A stretch of DNA of 64,000 nt from Thermodesulfobacterium hveragerdense DSM 12571. Its GTDB lineage: Bacteria > Desulfobacterota > Thermodesulfobacteria > Thermodesulfobacteriales > Thermodesulfobacteriaceae. The notes beneath the pieces are model-generated. The model had not been told where the DNA came from. It searched no databases and saw nothing but the letters and a program-made list of their open reading frames with translations. The translations under genes and the position numbers were made by a program. Positions 1-8,258 of this stretch are shown here, one piece after another; the stretch's first letter is position 1, and every line of letters starts with the position of its first letter. The stretch lies in assembly GCF_000423845.1 (NCBI RefSeq), contig NZ_AUIT01000002.1:1-64000 (forward strand). Direction: 5' to 3'.

Positions 1-206
1 ATACCAAGGTTACCTAAGAAACAGGCAAGTTGTCTTTCATAGTAACCATTAGCTTTATTATCAATACTATCTCTAAGGAATATTTCTCTTTCTTTTTTCA
101 TGAGAGCGTTTAAGAGGAGTGCAGCAGCCATTTTGATACCCTCTTTTGATTCAATTTTTGAGATTTCACTTAAAACTTTTTCTAAATCTAAGTCTAAGTT
201 TTCCAT
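1..206 (-). CDS. IS256-family (mutator) transposase, N-terminal part, cut by window edge
   Basis: Translating the minus strand from the ATG at 206 gives an open frame of 68 codons that runs off the window. It contains the N-terminal signature of IS256-type DDE transposases: a stretch like KKEREIFL, then NKANGYYERQL and a following GNLG. A strong ribosome-binding site (AGGAGG on the minus strand, about 214-219) sits just upstream. The catalytic DDE residues would lie outside the window, so activity cannot be judged. The element's outer end probably lies near 330, where it appears to interrupt an IS110 gene. Confidence 0.8.
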   Translation of the reverse strand, partial: MENLDLDLEKVLSEISKIESKEGIKMAAALLLNALMKKEREIFLRDSIDNKANGYYERQLACFLGNLG

Positions 207-316
207 TTTACAGACCTCCTGGTTAGTTTAGTCTTTTAGGTTTTATGTTATCATTAATTTAAAAAATATTAAAAATTTTTATTATGCCTCTAAAATATTT
301 TATTAAAAGACACAAT

Positions 317-691
317 TTATATTCTACTCCCGAATTGGGGGTTAGAGAGAGCAAAAAGTGCAAGGATTTTAGCATCTTTGGGGTCAGATTTAGAGGGGTA
401 GTTTGCGGAGATGAAGTTAAAGAAGCGATGAAGGATTTTGGGGTTGATGATGAAGGCCTGGAAGCTATTAGCAAGGAGGAAATGATAGAGAGGGAGGAAG
501 AATCTACCAGTAGATTTCATGGCTACGATGGGGTTGATGAGTTGGTTAAAGATGGAAAGAAACTGAGAGAAGTCTTCTTGAGACATAGGGAAGGTTTGGG
601 ACAGGATGAAGTTTTGCTCTTTGAGGTCTTTGAGGACAGCGATGTTAAAAAAGGGGTCTTTGGAGAGGTCAACGCCGACGAAGGAACCCAT
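317..691 (-). pseudogene. IS110-family transposase, N-terminal fragment
   Basis: The 124-residue minus-strand frame matches the start of IS110 DEDD recombinases. It begins GVDLSKDPFF (first catalytic Asp), continues with an MKSTGRFFLPLYHFL segment where the family usually has ME-TG, then INP, and ends in SDPKDAKILA, the characteristic RuvC-like motif. The family is normally about 300-400 residues, and the second half, including the Ser-containing Tnp2 domain, is missing. The frame loses family resemblance after SNPQF (about 331) and hits a stop. That fits interruption by the IS256 element whose gene starts at 206. The Glu-to-Lys change in the second motif suggests it was already decaying. Confidence 0.75.
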
Positions 692-925
692 GTTCGCACC
701 TTCTTGTGTGGAGTTGATTTAGTAGAAGTCTCTTGCTCCATTCTCCCGTGTGGCAGAGGCTTAGGGAGCCTAACCAACTTATTTGGAGTTGAGGGACAGG
801 GGGACAGCCTCCTTTTGAGGCTTTTAAGCCTAAGAGCCATGGGGTCCTTGTCCCTCTTTATTTCGTTGTTGTTCATACTATTACTATATAACACGAGATG
901 TATTAAACAAAAACTAACATAAAAA
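692..925 (-). other. Non-coding left end of the IS110 relic, candidate bridge-RNA remnant
   Basis: This stretch lies upstream of the IS110 transposase start on the same strand, where IS110 elements encode their bridge RNA. Read on the minus strand it holds several short self-complementary blocks: AGGCTT/AAGCCT, CCTC/GAGG and GGGACA/TGTCCC. An open frame of 123 codons overlaps it but has low-complexity Ser/Thr/Pro/Lys content and no recognisable domain. The assignment rests on position and visible pairing only. The exact element end could not be fixed. Confidence 0.3.
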
Positions 926-941
926 TTGCAGGAGATGAATT

Positions 942-1691
942 ATGCAAGTTGAATACCTGTATATTATTTTAACAGTTGGTCTATTTATTCTTTCTGTTGT
1001 TTCAGGAATGCTTGGACTGGGGGTAGCTTTTGCCGCGATTCCTTTTCTTGGTCTTTTTTTACAGGATTTAATTCATCAGATACAACCATTAAGTCTTCTT
1101 CTTAACGGTATAACTGCACTTTTAGCCACGTTAGGGTTTGGAAAAAGTGGTCTTGTGGACTGGAAAAAAGCGATTGTGCTTTCAGTAGTAACTACTGTTT
1201 TTGCACCTATTGGAGCGTATATAGTCCATTTTGTAGAACAAAAATATGTCTGGTTTGTTTATTTTTTTGCTGTGGTGTATCTTGCCTATAGACTTTTTAA
1301 ACCAATCAAAAGAAAGGAATCAGAAGAAAAGTTTACTTTAGCTTTAATACTTGCTATACCAATCTCTATTTTAAGTGGATTCCTTGGAGTTGGACCTGGA
1401 TTTTTACTTATGCCTACCCTTATTATAGTGGGTATTGAACCTAAAAAAGCAGCAGGCATAAACGCCTGGGCAGTAACACCTCCGTCTTTTTCTGCTCTTA
1501 TTCCACACATTAAAACCGCACATTGGGATTTGTCTTTAGTGATTCCTTTGGTAATAGCAGGTGCTATAGGGGCTTTTATTGGGGCGAGGCTTACGAGTAT
1601 ATGGTTGCCAAGTAACCGCCTCAAACAACTTTTTGGAGTAGTGCTTGTAATAGTAACGTTATATAAAGTTCTTAGCATGTTTAGTCATTAA
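942..1691 (+). CDS. TauE/SafE (TSUP) family anion exporter
   Basis: A 249-residue integral membrane protein with about eight hydrophobic segments and the two internal repeats of the TSUP family: SGMLGLGVAFAAIPFL near residues 21-36 and SGFLGVGPGFLLMPTL near 146-161. Family members move sulfite, sulfoacetate or other organosulfur anions across the inner membrane, and the substrate cannot be told from sequence. The start is set by a GGAGA ribosome-binding site ending at 935. The chromate transporter gene begins two bases after its stop, so the two are probably co-transcribed as an oxyanion transport pair. Confidence 0.88.
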   Translation: MQVEYLYIILTVGLFILSVVSGMLGLGVAFAAIPFLGLFLQDLIHQIQPLSLLLNGITALLATLGFGKSGLVDWKKAIVLSVVTTVFAPIGAYIVHFVEQKYVWFVYFFAVVYLAYRLFKPIKRKESEEKFTLALILAIPISILSGFLGVGPGFLLMPTLIIVGIEPKKAAGINAWAVTPPSFSALIPHIKTAHWDLSLVIPLVIAGAIGAFIGARLTSIWLPSNRLKQLFGVVLVIVTLYKVLSMFSH

Positions 1692-1692
1692 G

Positions 1693-2823
1693 ATGTTGGC
1701 AGACCTTTTTGTATCGTTTTTAAAACTCGGACTCACTGCTTTTGGTGGTCCTGCGATGGTAGCTTACATAAAAGATCTTGCAGTTGAAAAAAAGCGATGG
1801 CTTGATAGTAAGACTTTTCAGGATGGAGTGGTGATAGCTCAGGCAATCCCAGGAGCTACTGCTATGCAGGTTGCAGCTTATGTAGGATTTAAAACCAGGG
1901 GAATATTAGGAGGGATCGCCAGTTTTACAGGGTTTGGGTTACCTGCTTTTTTGTTAATGCTTATTTTATCTTATTTTTATGTTAAGACACATGACCTTCC
2001 AGAGGTTATTTCAGTTTTTAACGGACTTCAAGTGGTAGTGATAAGTATTGTGGCTAACGCTTTTCTAAGTTTTGCAAGACCTTTGGTTAAGTCAAAGGGT
2101 GAGATGTTGATAGGTTTTTTTTCTTTTTTACTTTTTTGGCTTAAGGTTAGTCCTTTCTTGATCATCTTTATGTGTTTAGTTTTGTCCCAGTTACTGTTTA
2201 GAGATGTTTCTGTCTACAAACCAGGAAACTCAAAAAAAATAAATTTTATAGGTCTTGTATGTCTTATTTTTGTTCCTTTGATAGGCTTATTTTGTTTATA
2301 TTTTGTAGATAAGACCCTTTTTACGATTTCGCTAACCATGATAAAAATAGACCTTTTTGCTTTTGGAGGAGGTTATGCCTCTTTACCTCTTATGATGCAT
2401 GAATTTGTAGATAGATTGGTCTGGATTGATAATAAAACTTTCATAGATGGTATTGCTCTTGGACAAGTTACTCCAGGTCCGATAGTGATAACAGCTACTT
2501 TTGTAGGTTATCTATTAAAAGGTCTTTTGGGAGCTTTGATAGCAACGATTTCTGTTTTTACCCCATCTTTTATTATCATGGCATTATTCTGCGAGTTTTC
2601 AGATAAAATGAATCAATTAAAAATTTTTTTAAAAGCAAAACAGGGAATCTTAGCCTCTTTTTCTGGTTTACTTCTTTTTGTGGCGATTAAGTCTATAGTT
2701 TCTTTAGACTGGAATTTGTTGAAAGCCATGATGGCTATGGTGAGTTTCTTTGCTCTCTATCGAAAGGTTAACCTTGTTTACGTAGTTCTTATTTCTGTGT
2801 TGCTTTCAGCTTTTCTTTTTTAA
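1693..2823 (+). CDS. chrA: Chromate transporter, two-domain CHR family
   Basis: A 376-residue membrane protein made of two tandem CHR domains. The first has LTAFGGPAMVAY near residue 14 and AIPGATAMQ near 51. The second has DLFAFGGGYASLPLM near 217 and QVTPGPIVI near 258. This is the full-length bidomain form, which exports chromate in characterised members, though many homologues have unknown substrates. It follows the TauE/SafE gene with one spacer base. The last 56 codons including the stop, plus about 80 bp downstream, recur almost perfectly at 8752, so the downstream junction has been through a recombination event. Confidence 0.88.
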   Translation: MLADLFVSFLKLGLTAFGGPAMVAYIKDLAVEKKRWLDSKTFQDGVVIAQAIPGATAMQVAAYVGFKTRGILGGIASFTGFGLPAFLLMLILSYFYVKTHDLPEVISVFNGLQVVVISIVANAFLSFARPLVKSKGEMLIGFFSFLLFWLKVSPFLIIFMCLVLSQLLFRDVSVYKPGNSKKINFIGLVCLIFVPLIGLFCLYFVDKTLFTISLTMIKIDLFAFGGGYASLPLMMHEFVDRLVWIDNKTFIDGIALGQVTPGPIVITATFVGYLLKGLLGALIATISVFTPSFIIMALFCEFSDKMNQLKIFLKAKQGILASFSGLLLFVAIKSIVSLDWNLLKAMMAMVSFFALYRKVNLVYVVLISVLLSAFLF

Positions 2824-2904
2824 TCTCATTTTAGTAACATTTTCTTTTTAGTTATTTCACATTAATATCGCTAAAATTTAAAAATTTTTTAAATTTTTTA
2901 CAAT
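2656..2904 (+). repeat. Direct repeat copy 1 (chrA 3' end plus downstream DNA)
   Basis: About 249 bp match 8752-8999 in the same orientation. I see one substitution (A at 2670 against G at 8766) and one-base length changes in A runs near 2881 and 2904. The copies are 6,096 bp apart. This copy lies inside and just past the intact chromate transporter gene. The near identity implies a recent duplication, or ongoing recombination between copies. Confidence 0.95.
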
Positions 2905-2938
2905 TTCAAGATATGAAAAATATAAAAGTATTTTTTAT

Positions 2939-2992
2939 TGACATTTTTTAAAAATATGTTATCAGAATAAATAATATTTTTTTAAAAATATG
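2939..2992 (+). promoter_or_regulatory. Promoter with palindromic elements before the TonB receptor gene
   Basis: TTGACA at 2939-2944 and TATCAG at 2961-2966 are separated by 16 bases, a plausible housekeeping promoter. The spacer lies inside a near-perfect 19-base palindrome (2942-2960, ACAT...ATGT). A second AT palindrome, ATATTTTTTTAAAAATAT, lies at 2975-2992, with the shared AAAAATATGT half-site repeated 34 bases later. The layout fits a metal-responsive repressor operator, but no specific regulator can be assigned. Confidence 0.45.
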
Positions 2993-3039
2993 TTTCAAGT
3001 TGCAACTAATGAAAATTAGTTCTTGATAGGGGGGTTGAA

Positions 3040-5319
3040 ATGTGGGGCAAAAAAGCTTTATTTTTTGTTTTGGCTTTAAAAATGTTTTTTGTTTCTAAGG
3101 GTTTTGCAGAAGGGATTGATAAGGAAAGGTTGGAAAAAGAGGGAACTTTACCTGAGATCATAGTTACTGGTGAAAAAATAATTACTCCTACTAAAGAGAC
3201 AGCAGAAACAGTTTATACAGGGATAGGGATTACCAAAAAAGGGATTGAACTATCTGGAGAAAGGGGTAGTAGCAACGTTTGGTCTATCTTAAATATTTTA
3301 CCAGGGGTATATTTTGAAACTCCTGATCCTGCAGGTATTTCTTCAACTCAGAGAAGTATAACGATAAGAGGTGTTTCTGGTTCCTTGGGAACAATGTCTG
3401 TTGAAGGAGTCCCTGTTTACGGAGGAAACCCTATCGGTCCAAGGGAGTATATTTTTGACTTAGAAAACATGGAGGCAATTGATGTGTATAAAGGGGTTAT
3501 TCCTGTTGACCTTGGAACAGGTGCAGGAACAAGAGGGGGAACGGTTGAGTTAAAACCAAAATGGGCTAAAGATAAATTTGGGTTTGAATTTAAACAAGGT
3601 TTAGGGATGAATGATTATACTAAAACCTTTGTAAGAGTTGATTCAGGTAAATTACCTACCTTAGGGACTAAGTTTTCGCTTTCCTACTCTAATGCAGAGA
3701 CAGATAAGTGGAGAGGAAAAGGAAAACTTGGTCCAAGAGAAAACCTAAACTTTACTTTAGTTCAGGCTTTAGGAGAAAGAATTAACATAAAACTTTGGGC
3801 AAACTATAATGATCTTGACCATCATAAGTATGCTTCTCTTTCCTATCAAGATGCTAAAAAAGATAGATGGTTAGATTATAATGAAAACTTTACGGGCAAT
3901 CCCTCAAGAGATTGGTATTACTATAAATATCAGGAACTTGGATGGACAAATAAAGACTATTATGCCTTTTTAGATATAAGATTGTTAGACAAATTGATGC
4001 TTCAATTAAAACCTTATTACAGAATAGAAGAAAAAGGGGATTGGAGCGGAAGTAGAAGCATATCAGGTCCTATGAGACAAAGTAAACCAGGGGTAACTTG
4101 GAGTGGATGGGAGGTTAAAAGAAAAGGGGTTTTAACTCAACTTGTTTTTGATTTAAAGTTTTTTAGAGGACTTTTAGGCTATCATTATGAAGTCCAAGAA
4201 TGGGAGGACAGACCTTCTAAAAACTATTGGTTAAACCCTGATGGGAGCTTAACTTTTATTGGATGGGGTAGATTTACCAAAAGTATTTCTGATGGCTACT
4301 CTTCAAGTCCTTACCTTAAGTTTGCAGGAAACATAGGTAGACTAAGCTGGCAAGCAGGTCTTCAATATATAAAGAAAAAAGACGGAAAAAATGAAGGGTA
4401 CATTACTCAATACAATGGAACAGTGCCTTACTTACTAAGAGAACCTAAGCTTGATTATGGTGGAAGAAGTTATTCTGCGTGGGTTCCATCTTTTGGGCTT
4501 TCCTATACTTTTAACGATAAGATAGAGGTATATACAAGCTTTGGTAAAACCTTCCAAACCCCTTATATGTATATGCCAATAGTAAATCTTTACTATCGTC
4601 TTTATAATAAGTTTAAAAAGATGGGTATAACTCTGGATGATCTGTTTAATGATTATAAATGTGAAGAAACTTATAACTGGGATTTGGGGCTTAGGGTTAG
4701 AACTGAGAAGTTTGAATTATACCCAACCATTTACTTCTCTAAACATAAAAACTTAAACACACCTTTTACTCCAGGCTGGAAAGACCCAGATAATCCTGAC
4801 CAGCTTTTGATTGATCCTTCTACTGGTTTACCTGTAAGTTTTAATACCTTTATCGGTAAGGCAAAAGGATATGGGTTTGAACTTGCTTCAACGTTTTATA
4901 TTACCGATAAAATTTCCTTATTTTTCAACCCATCTTATGTAAAGATGAAATACGACGGAGACATCATAAGTGCTGGGACCCGTTATCCTGTTGATGGAAA
5001 ACAAGTAACAGGGGTTCCAGAAAAAATGCTCACTACAGGACTCATAGCAAGGTATAAAGGGCTTGAAATAGTTCCCAGATTTAGGTATGTAAGTAGTTAT
5101 TATGGAAATTTAGCACGTACAGAGAGGGTCTCTGGGTATGAAGTGTTTGATTTAATGGTTTCTTATAGTAAAGAAGAAATAAAAAGTTTAAGGCTTAAAA
5201 ACCTTAGATTAGCCGTTGAGCTTAACAACCTGTTTGATAGAAAATATATTTTTGGTACCGGTAGCTATTACCCAGGAACTCCTTTTAACGTCTTTGGGTT
5301 TGTATCTTTTAATTTTTAA
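3040..5319 (+). CDS. TonB-dependent outer-membrane receptor, probably metal or tetrapyrrole uptake
   Basis: A 759-residue outer-membrane protein. A Sec signal peptide covers about residues 1-23 (ending GFAEG). A plug domain follows, beginning with the LPEIIVTGEK motif near residue 37 and including ITIRGVSG. The remainder is a long aromatic-rich beta barrel ending in the classical C-terminal Phe (VSFNF). It would bind a substrate too large for porins and import it with TonB/ExbBD energy. The substrate is inferred from the neighbours (tetrapyrrole-methylase fold, NikK-like and NikL-like proteins, chelatase relic) to be nickel, cobalt or a metallated tetrapyrrole. The start has a GGGGGG ribosome-binding site 11 bases upstream. 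No TonB gene is seen in the window. Confidence 0.85.
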   Translation: MWGKKALFFVLALKMFFVSKGFAEGIDKERLEKEGTLPEIIVTGEKIITPTKETAETVYTGIGITKKGIELSGERGSSNVWSILNILPGVYFETPDPAGISSTQRSITIRGVSGSLGTMSVEGVPVYGGNPIGPREYIFDLENMEAIDVYKGVIPVDLGTGAGTRGGTVELKPKWAKDKFGFEFKQGLGMNDYTKTFVRVDSGKLPTLGTKFSLSYSNAETDKWRGKGKLGPRENLNFTLVQALGERINIKLWANYNDLDHHKYASLSYQDAKKDRWLDYNENFTGNPSRDWYYYKYQELGWTNKDYYAFLDIRLLDKLMLQLKPYYRIEEKGDWSGSRSISGPMRQSKPGVTWSGWEVKRKGVLTQLVFDLKFFRGLLGYHYEVQEWEDRPSKNYWLNPDGSLTFIGWGRFTKSISDGYSSSPYLKFAGNIGRLSWQAGLQYIKKKDGKNEGYITQYNGTVPYLLREPKLDYGGRSYSAWVPSFGLSYTFNDKIEVYTSFGKTFQTPYMYMPIVNLYYRLYNKFKKMGITLDDLFNDYKCEETYNWDLGLRVRTEKFELYPTIYFSKHKNLNTPFTPGWKDPDNPDQLLIDPSTGLPVSFNTFIGKAKGYGFELASTFYITDKISLFFNPSYVKMKYDGDIISAGTRYPVDGKQVTGVPEKMLTTGLIARYKGLEIVPRFRYVSSYYGNLARTERVSGYEVFDLMVSYSKEEIKSLRLKNLRLAVELNNLFDRKYIFGTGSYYPGTPFNVFGFVSFNF

Positions 5320-5344
5320 AAGTTAAAAAAAGGGGGGTTATAAA

Positions 5345-6172
5345 ATGAAAAATCTTAAAAAAATTTTACTATTAAGTCTCTTTTTTATAGGTTTTACTTT
5401 TTCTTTAGCTCAAGCAGAAGGTAGACTTTATCTTGTTAGCACCGGGGTTGGAGACCCTGATAATTTGACCTTAAGGGCTTATGAAGTTATCAAAAAAACT
5501 GATGTTATCTTTTGCAGTAAATGGACTTGTGAAAGGGTAAGAGATTTAATTAAGGGAAAAGAGGTTTATGATGCAGGCTTTGGTATTTTTCACCTTTTCT
5601 ATCGAAAAGATAGAGGGAACCCTAAATCTCAGATAGAAATAAAGTCTTTAAGTTTCGATGAAAAAGAAAAAAGAAAAGAGCTTGAAAAGATAACCAAGAT
5701 CATAAGAGAAGCTGTTAAGCAAGGTAAGGTGGTAGCCGTTCTTGAAGACGGTGATCCTACTATCTACGGTCCCCATATATGGTATGTGGAGGCGTTTAAA
5801 GACTTAAACCCAGAAATCATTCCTGGGGTGAGCTCTTTTAATGCAGCTAATGCGGCTATTAAAAAAAGCATTACTGGGGGTAAAGCCCAAAGTGTAACCC
5901 TTGCTGCAGGATTTTCTGACCTCGAGGCCCTTGCTAAAACAGGCACAAACCTTGTTATTTTTACCATGAGAATAAAAGACATAACCGAGGTTTTAAAGAA
6001 GATAGAAAAATATTACTCCCCAAAAACTCAAGTAATCTTTGTACTGCATGCAGGTTATAAAAACAAAGAAAGGGTTATAGCAGGAACCTTTGAAGATATT
6101 TATGAAAAAATTAGAGAGGTTCAGCTACCCTTTGAATATTTGGTTTATATAGGAGATTTTGGTGGAAATTAA
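5345..6172 (+). CDS. Exported tetrapyrrole-methylase-fold protein
   Basis: The 275-residue product begins with a clear Sec signal peptide (KNLKK, hydrophobic core, LAQA then Glu25). It is followed by a full SAM-dependent tetrapyrrole methylase domain: GVGDPDNLTLRA at 34-45, the GDPTIYG motif at 136-142, and PGVSS at 160-164. Cytosolic relatives methylate precorrins or uroporphyrinogen. Export is odd because SAM is not expected in the periplasm, so the domain may bind or handle a tetrapyrrole rather than methylate it. It lies 25 bases after the receptor gene with a GGGGGG ribosome-binding site, and its stop overlaps the permease start. Fold confidence is high; function is unknown. Confidence 0.8.
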   Translation: MKNLKKILLLSLFFIGFTFSLAQAEGRLYLVSTGVGDPDNLTLRAYEVIKKTDVIFCSKWTCERVRDLIKGKEVYDAGFGIFHLFYRKDRGNPKSQIEIKSLSFDEKEKRKELEKITKIIREAVKQGKVVAVLEDGDPTIYGPHIWYVEAFKDLNPEIIPGVSSFNAANAAIKKSITGGKAQSVTLAAGFSDLEALAKTGTNLVIFTMRIKDITEVLKKIEKYYSPKTQVIFVLHAGYKNKERVIAGTFEDIYEKIREVQLPFEYLVYIGDFGGN

Positions 6173-7514
6173 GGAACTTACTGGAATAAAGAATTTTTCT
6201 GTTTCTGAGAAAAAAACTGTTTACCTAAGAAGAGAGGTAGGGCTTATTCCTGCTATCATGCTTGTTGTTGGAAACACCGTAGGAACAGGTATTTTTACCA
6301 CCTCTGGATTCATTATAAAGGAACTTAGAGATCCAGGGGCTCTTCTTTTTCTGTGGCTCTTAGGAGGTTTGATTGCTTTTTTTGGTGCTCTTAGTTATGC
6401 TGAGCTTGGTAGACTTTTTCCTCGGGCAGGGGGAGAATATGTTTTTTTAAAAGAAACTTTTGGTGAGGTTTTTGGATTTCTTGCTGGCTGGATTTCACTT
6501 ATTGTTGGTTTTTCTGCTCCTATTGCAGCAACAGCTATTGCCTTTTCAAAATATTTTTTAGAACTTTTTTCAATACAAACCTCAGAATTAATCTCTAAAC
6601 TTTTAGCTATTTCAGTGATTTTACTTCTTTCTTTAGTTCACGTACAACGAATTAAAATAGCTGCTAATTTCCAAACAGGAATAACTTTCTTTAAAGTTCT
6701 TTTTCTTTTTGCCTTTATTTTCTTTGGATTCATATACACTAAAGAAGGAATGACTAACTTTGATATAGGAAGTTTAATTCCAAAAAAAGAGGCACTATTA
6801 AGCTTAAGTTTTCCTGTTTCTCTTATTTATGTTATGTATGCCTACAGTGGATGGAATGCTGCAACCTATATAGGAGATGAGATCAAAGATCCGCAAAGAA
6901 ACATCCCTTTAGCCCTTTTGTTAGGAATTTTAGTGATTGCAACTTTGTATCTGGGGACAAACTACCTTTATGTTAAAGTTCTTTCTTTTGAAGAAATGGC
7001 TGGCATTGTGGAGTTAGGGGCTAAGACAGCCGAAAAAGTTTTTGGAAACGAACTTTCTTTTATTTTTACTGCTGGAATTACCTTAGGTCTTCTTTCTGTT
7101 TTAAGTGCTATGATACTTGCCGGACCAAGGGTATATTATGCTATGGCAAGGGATGGGGTATTCTTTAAAGTATTTTCAAAAATTCATACAGAAAAAAAGA
7201 CTCCTATTTTTTCTATCCTTCTTCAGGCACTAATTGCTATTTTTATGGTAATAACCTCAACCTTTGAAGCTCTTCTTCTTTATATAGGATTTACTTTATC
7301 TCTATGTGCAAGTTTAACAGTTTTAGGTCTTATGAAACTTAAGAAAAAATTTATTTTCTCAGCTTTTGCTTTTATTTTGGTTAACCTCTGGATGATTATT
7401 TTTACTATCGTTACTAAGCCTCTAACCCTTTTAGCAGGAATGTTAACTATTTTAGCGGGCTTAACACTGTATTATTTCAAATTTAATCAAAAATTAAAAA
7501 CAAAAGGGGGTTAA
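6162..7514 (+). CDS. APC-superfamily amino acid/amine permease
   Basis: About 450 residues with roughly twelve transmembrane segments. It carries the APC signatures GNTVGTGIFTTSG near residue 39 and a conserved helix-6 region, YAYSGWNAATYIGDEIKDPQRNIP. The closest general type is the LAT/PotE-like amino acid transporter. The GTG at 6162 has AGGAG six bases upstream (6151-6155), so it is preferred over the TTG at 6159. It overlaps the end of the exported methylase gene by 11 bases, which implies translational coupling. An amino acid permease inside a metal/TonB operon is unexpected. It may import a chelating amino acid such as histidine or a metallophore fragment, but that is speculation. Confidence 0.82.
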   Translation: MEIKELTGIKNFSVSEKKTVYLRREVGLIPAIMLVVGNTVGTGIFTTSGFIIKELRDPGALLFLWLLGGLIAFFGALSYAELGRLFPRAGGEYVFLKETFGEVFGFLAGWISLIVGFSAPIAATAIAFSKYFLELFSIQTSELISKLLAISVILLLSLVHVQRIKIAANFQTGITFFKVLFLFAFIFFGFIYTKEGMTNFDIGSLIPKKEALLSLSFPVSLIYVMYAYSGWNAATYIGDEIKDPQRNIPLALLLGILVIATLYLGTNYLYVKVLSFEEMAGIVELGAKTAEKVFGNELSFIFTAGITLGLLSVLSAMILAGPRVYYAMARDGVFFKVFSKIHTEKKTPIFSILLQALIAIFMVITSTFEALLLYIGFTLSLCASLTVLGLMKLKKKFIFSAFAFILVNLWMIIFTIVTKPLTLLAGMLTILAGLTLYYFKFNQKLKTKGG

Positions 7515-7516
7515 GT

Positions 7517-8233
7517 ATGAAAAAATTTATTCTAAGTTTGGTTTTTATGTTTTCAACTTTTTTGTTCTGGGTAACGATCGGTTTTTGTCATATGCTTTGG
7601 ATCGAGAAAACTGATGGAAAGTTTACAGTGTTTTGGGGACATAAGGGCAAGGTTGAACCTTATAACCCTGCAGCAATAAAAGAAATTAAAGCTTTTGATA
7701 AAAAAGAAAAATCTGTAACACTTAAAAAAGAGATAATAAACAATCAACTCCTTCTTTCAGGTAAGGAAAAGCCTTCTTTAATCCTTGTTTCTATGGATGG
7801 AGTTTATTTGGTTACTACACCAGAAGGAAGGAAAAGAATGGATAAAATTGAAGCTCAAAAACAAGGGTTACAAGTGGTAGAAAGTTTTTATGTGATTCAA
7901 GCAACCAAAGCTATTTTTACAGATTCTTCTCTTCTAAAAAAAACTTTGGGTTTAAGGCTTGAACCAGTTTTTGTAAAAGCTCCTTATGAAGTAAAAGACG
8001 AAGTTGTAATAAAGGTCTTATATGAAGGGAAACCAGTTGAAAGTGTAATCATTTTTAATCCTTTTCATAAAGAAGTAGCTAAAACTGATATAAATGGGAT
8101 AGCAAGAATAAAGGTTGAAGACCTTAAGATGAAAGAAAACTACTATGCCTTGGTGTGTTTTTATAAGTTAAAAATCTCAGACCCTAAAGCTGACTATCTA
8201 TGGCTTATTACCTCTCTTACCTGGCAAAAATAA
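7517..8233 (+). CDS. DUF4198 periplasmic protein, NikK-like
   Basis: A 238-residue exported protein with a signal peptide (residues 1-24, ending IGFC) and the DUF4198 architecture found in NikK-type accessory proteins of nickel/cobalt uptake operons. The predicted mature protein starts HMLW, and an N-terminal His is typical of metal-handling proteins of this group. A C-terminal beta-sandwich region (about 150-230, with KAPYEVKDEVVIKVLYEGKP) resembles an Ig-like domain. It lies two bases after the permease stop, with the ribosome-binding site AGGGGG in the overlap. No ECF core components (NikM/CbiM, NikQ, NikO) are present in this window. Family call is good; the metal is inferred. Confidence 0.7.
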   Translation: MKKFILSLVFMFSTFLFWVTIGFCHMLWIEKTDGKFTVFWGHKGKVEPYNPAAIKEIKAFDKKEKSVTLKKEIINNQLLLSGKEKPSLILVSMDGVYLVTTPEGRKRMDKIEAQKQGLQVVESFYVIQATKAIFTDSSLLKKTLGLRLEPVFVKAPYEVKDEVVIKVLYEGKPVESVIIFNPFHKEVAKTDINGIARIKVEDLKMKENYYALVCFYKLKISDPKADYLWLITSLTWQK

Positions 8234-8258
8234 AATTTATAAAGAGGAGGGTAAAAAG

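Noticed and set aside
284-922. A 212-codon plus-strand frame
   Set aside because: It lies opposite the IS110 transposase fragment, has no ribosome-binding site or domain, and its composition is that of an antisense shadow.
2824-3039. Cobalamin or nickel riboswitch before the TonB receptor
   Set aside because: The 216-bp leader is almost pure A/T with only short AT palindromes. No B12-box-like or GC-paired core is visible.
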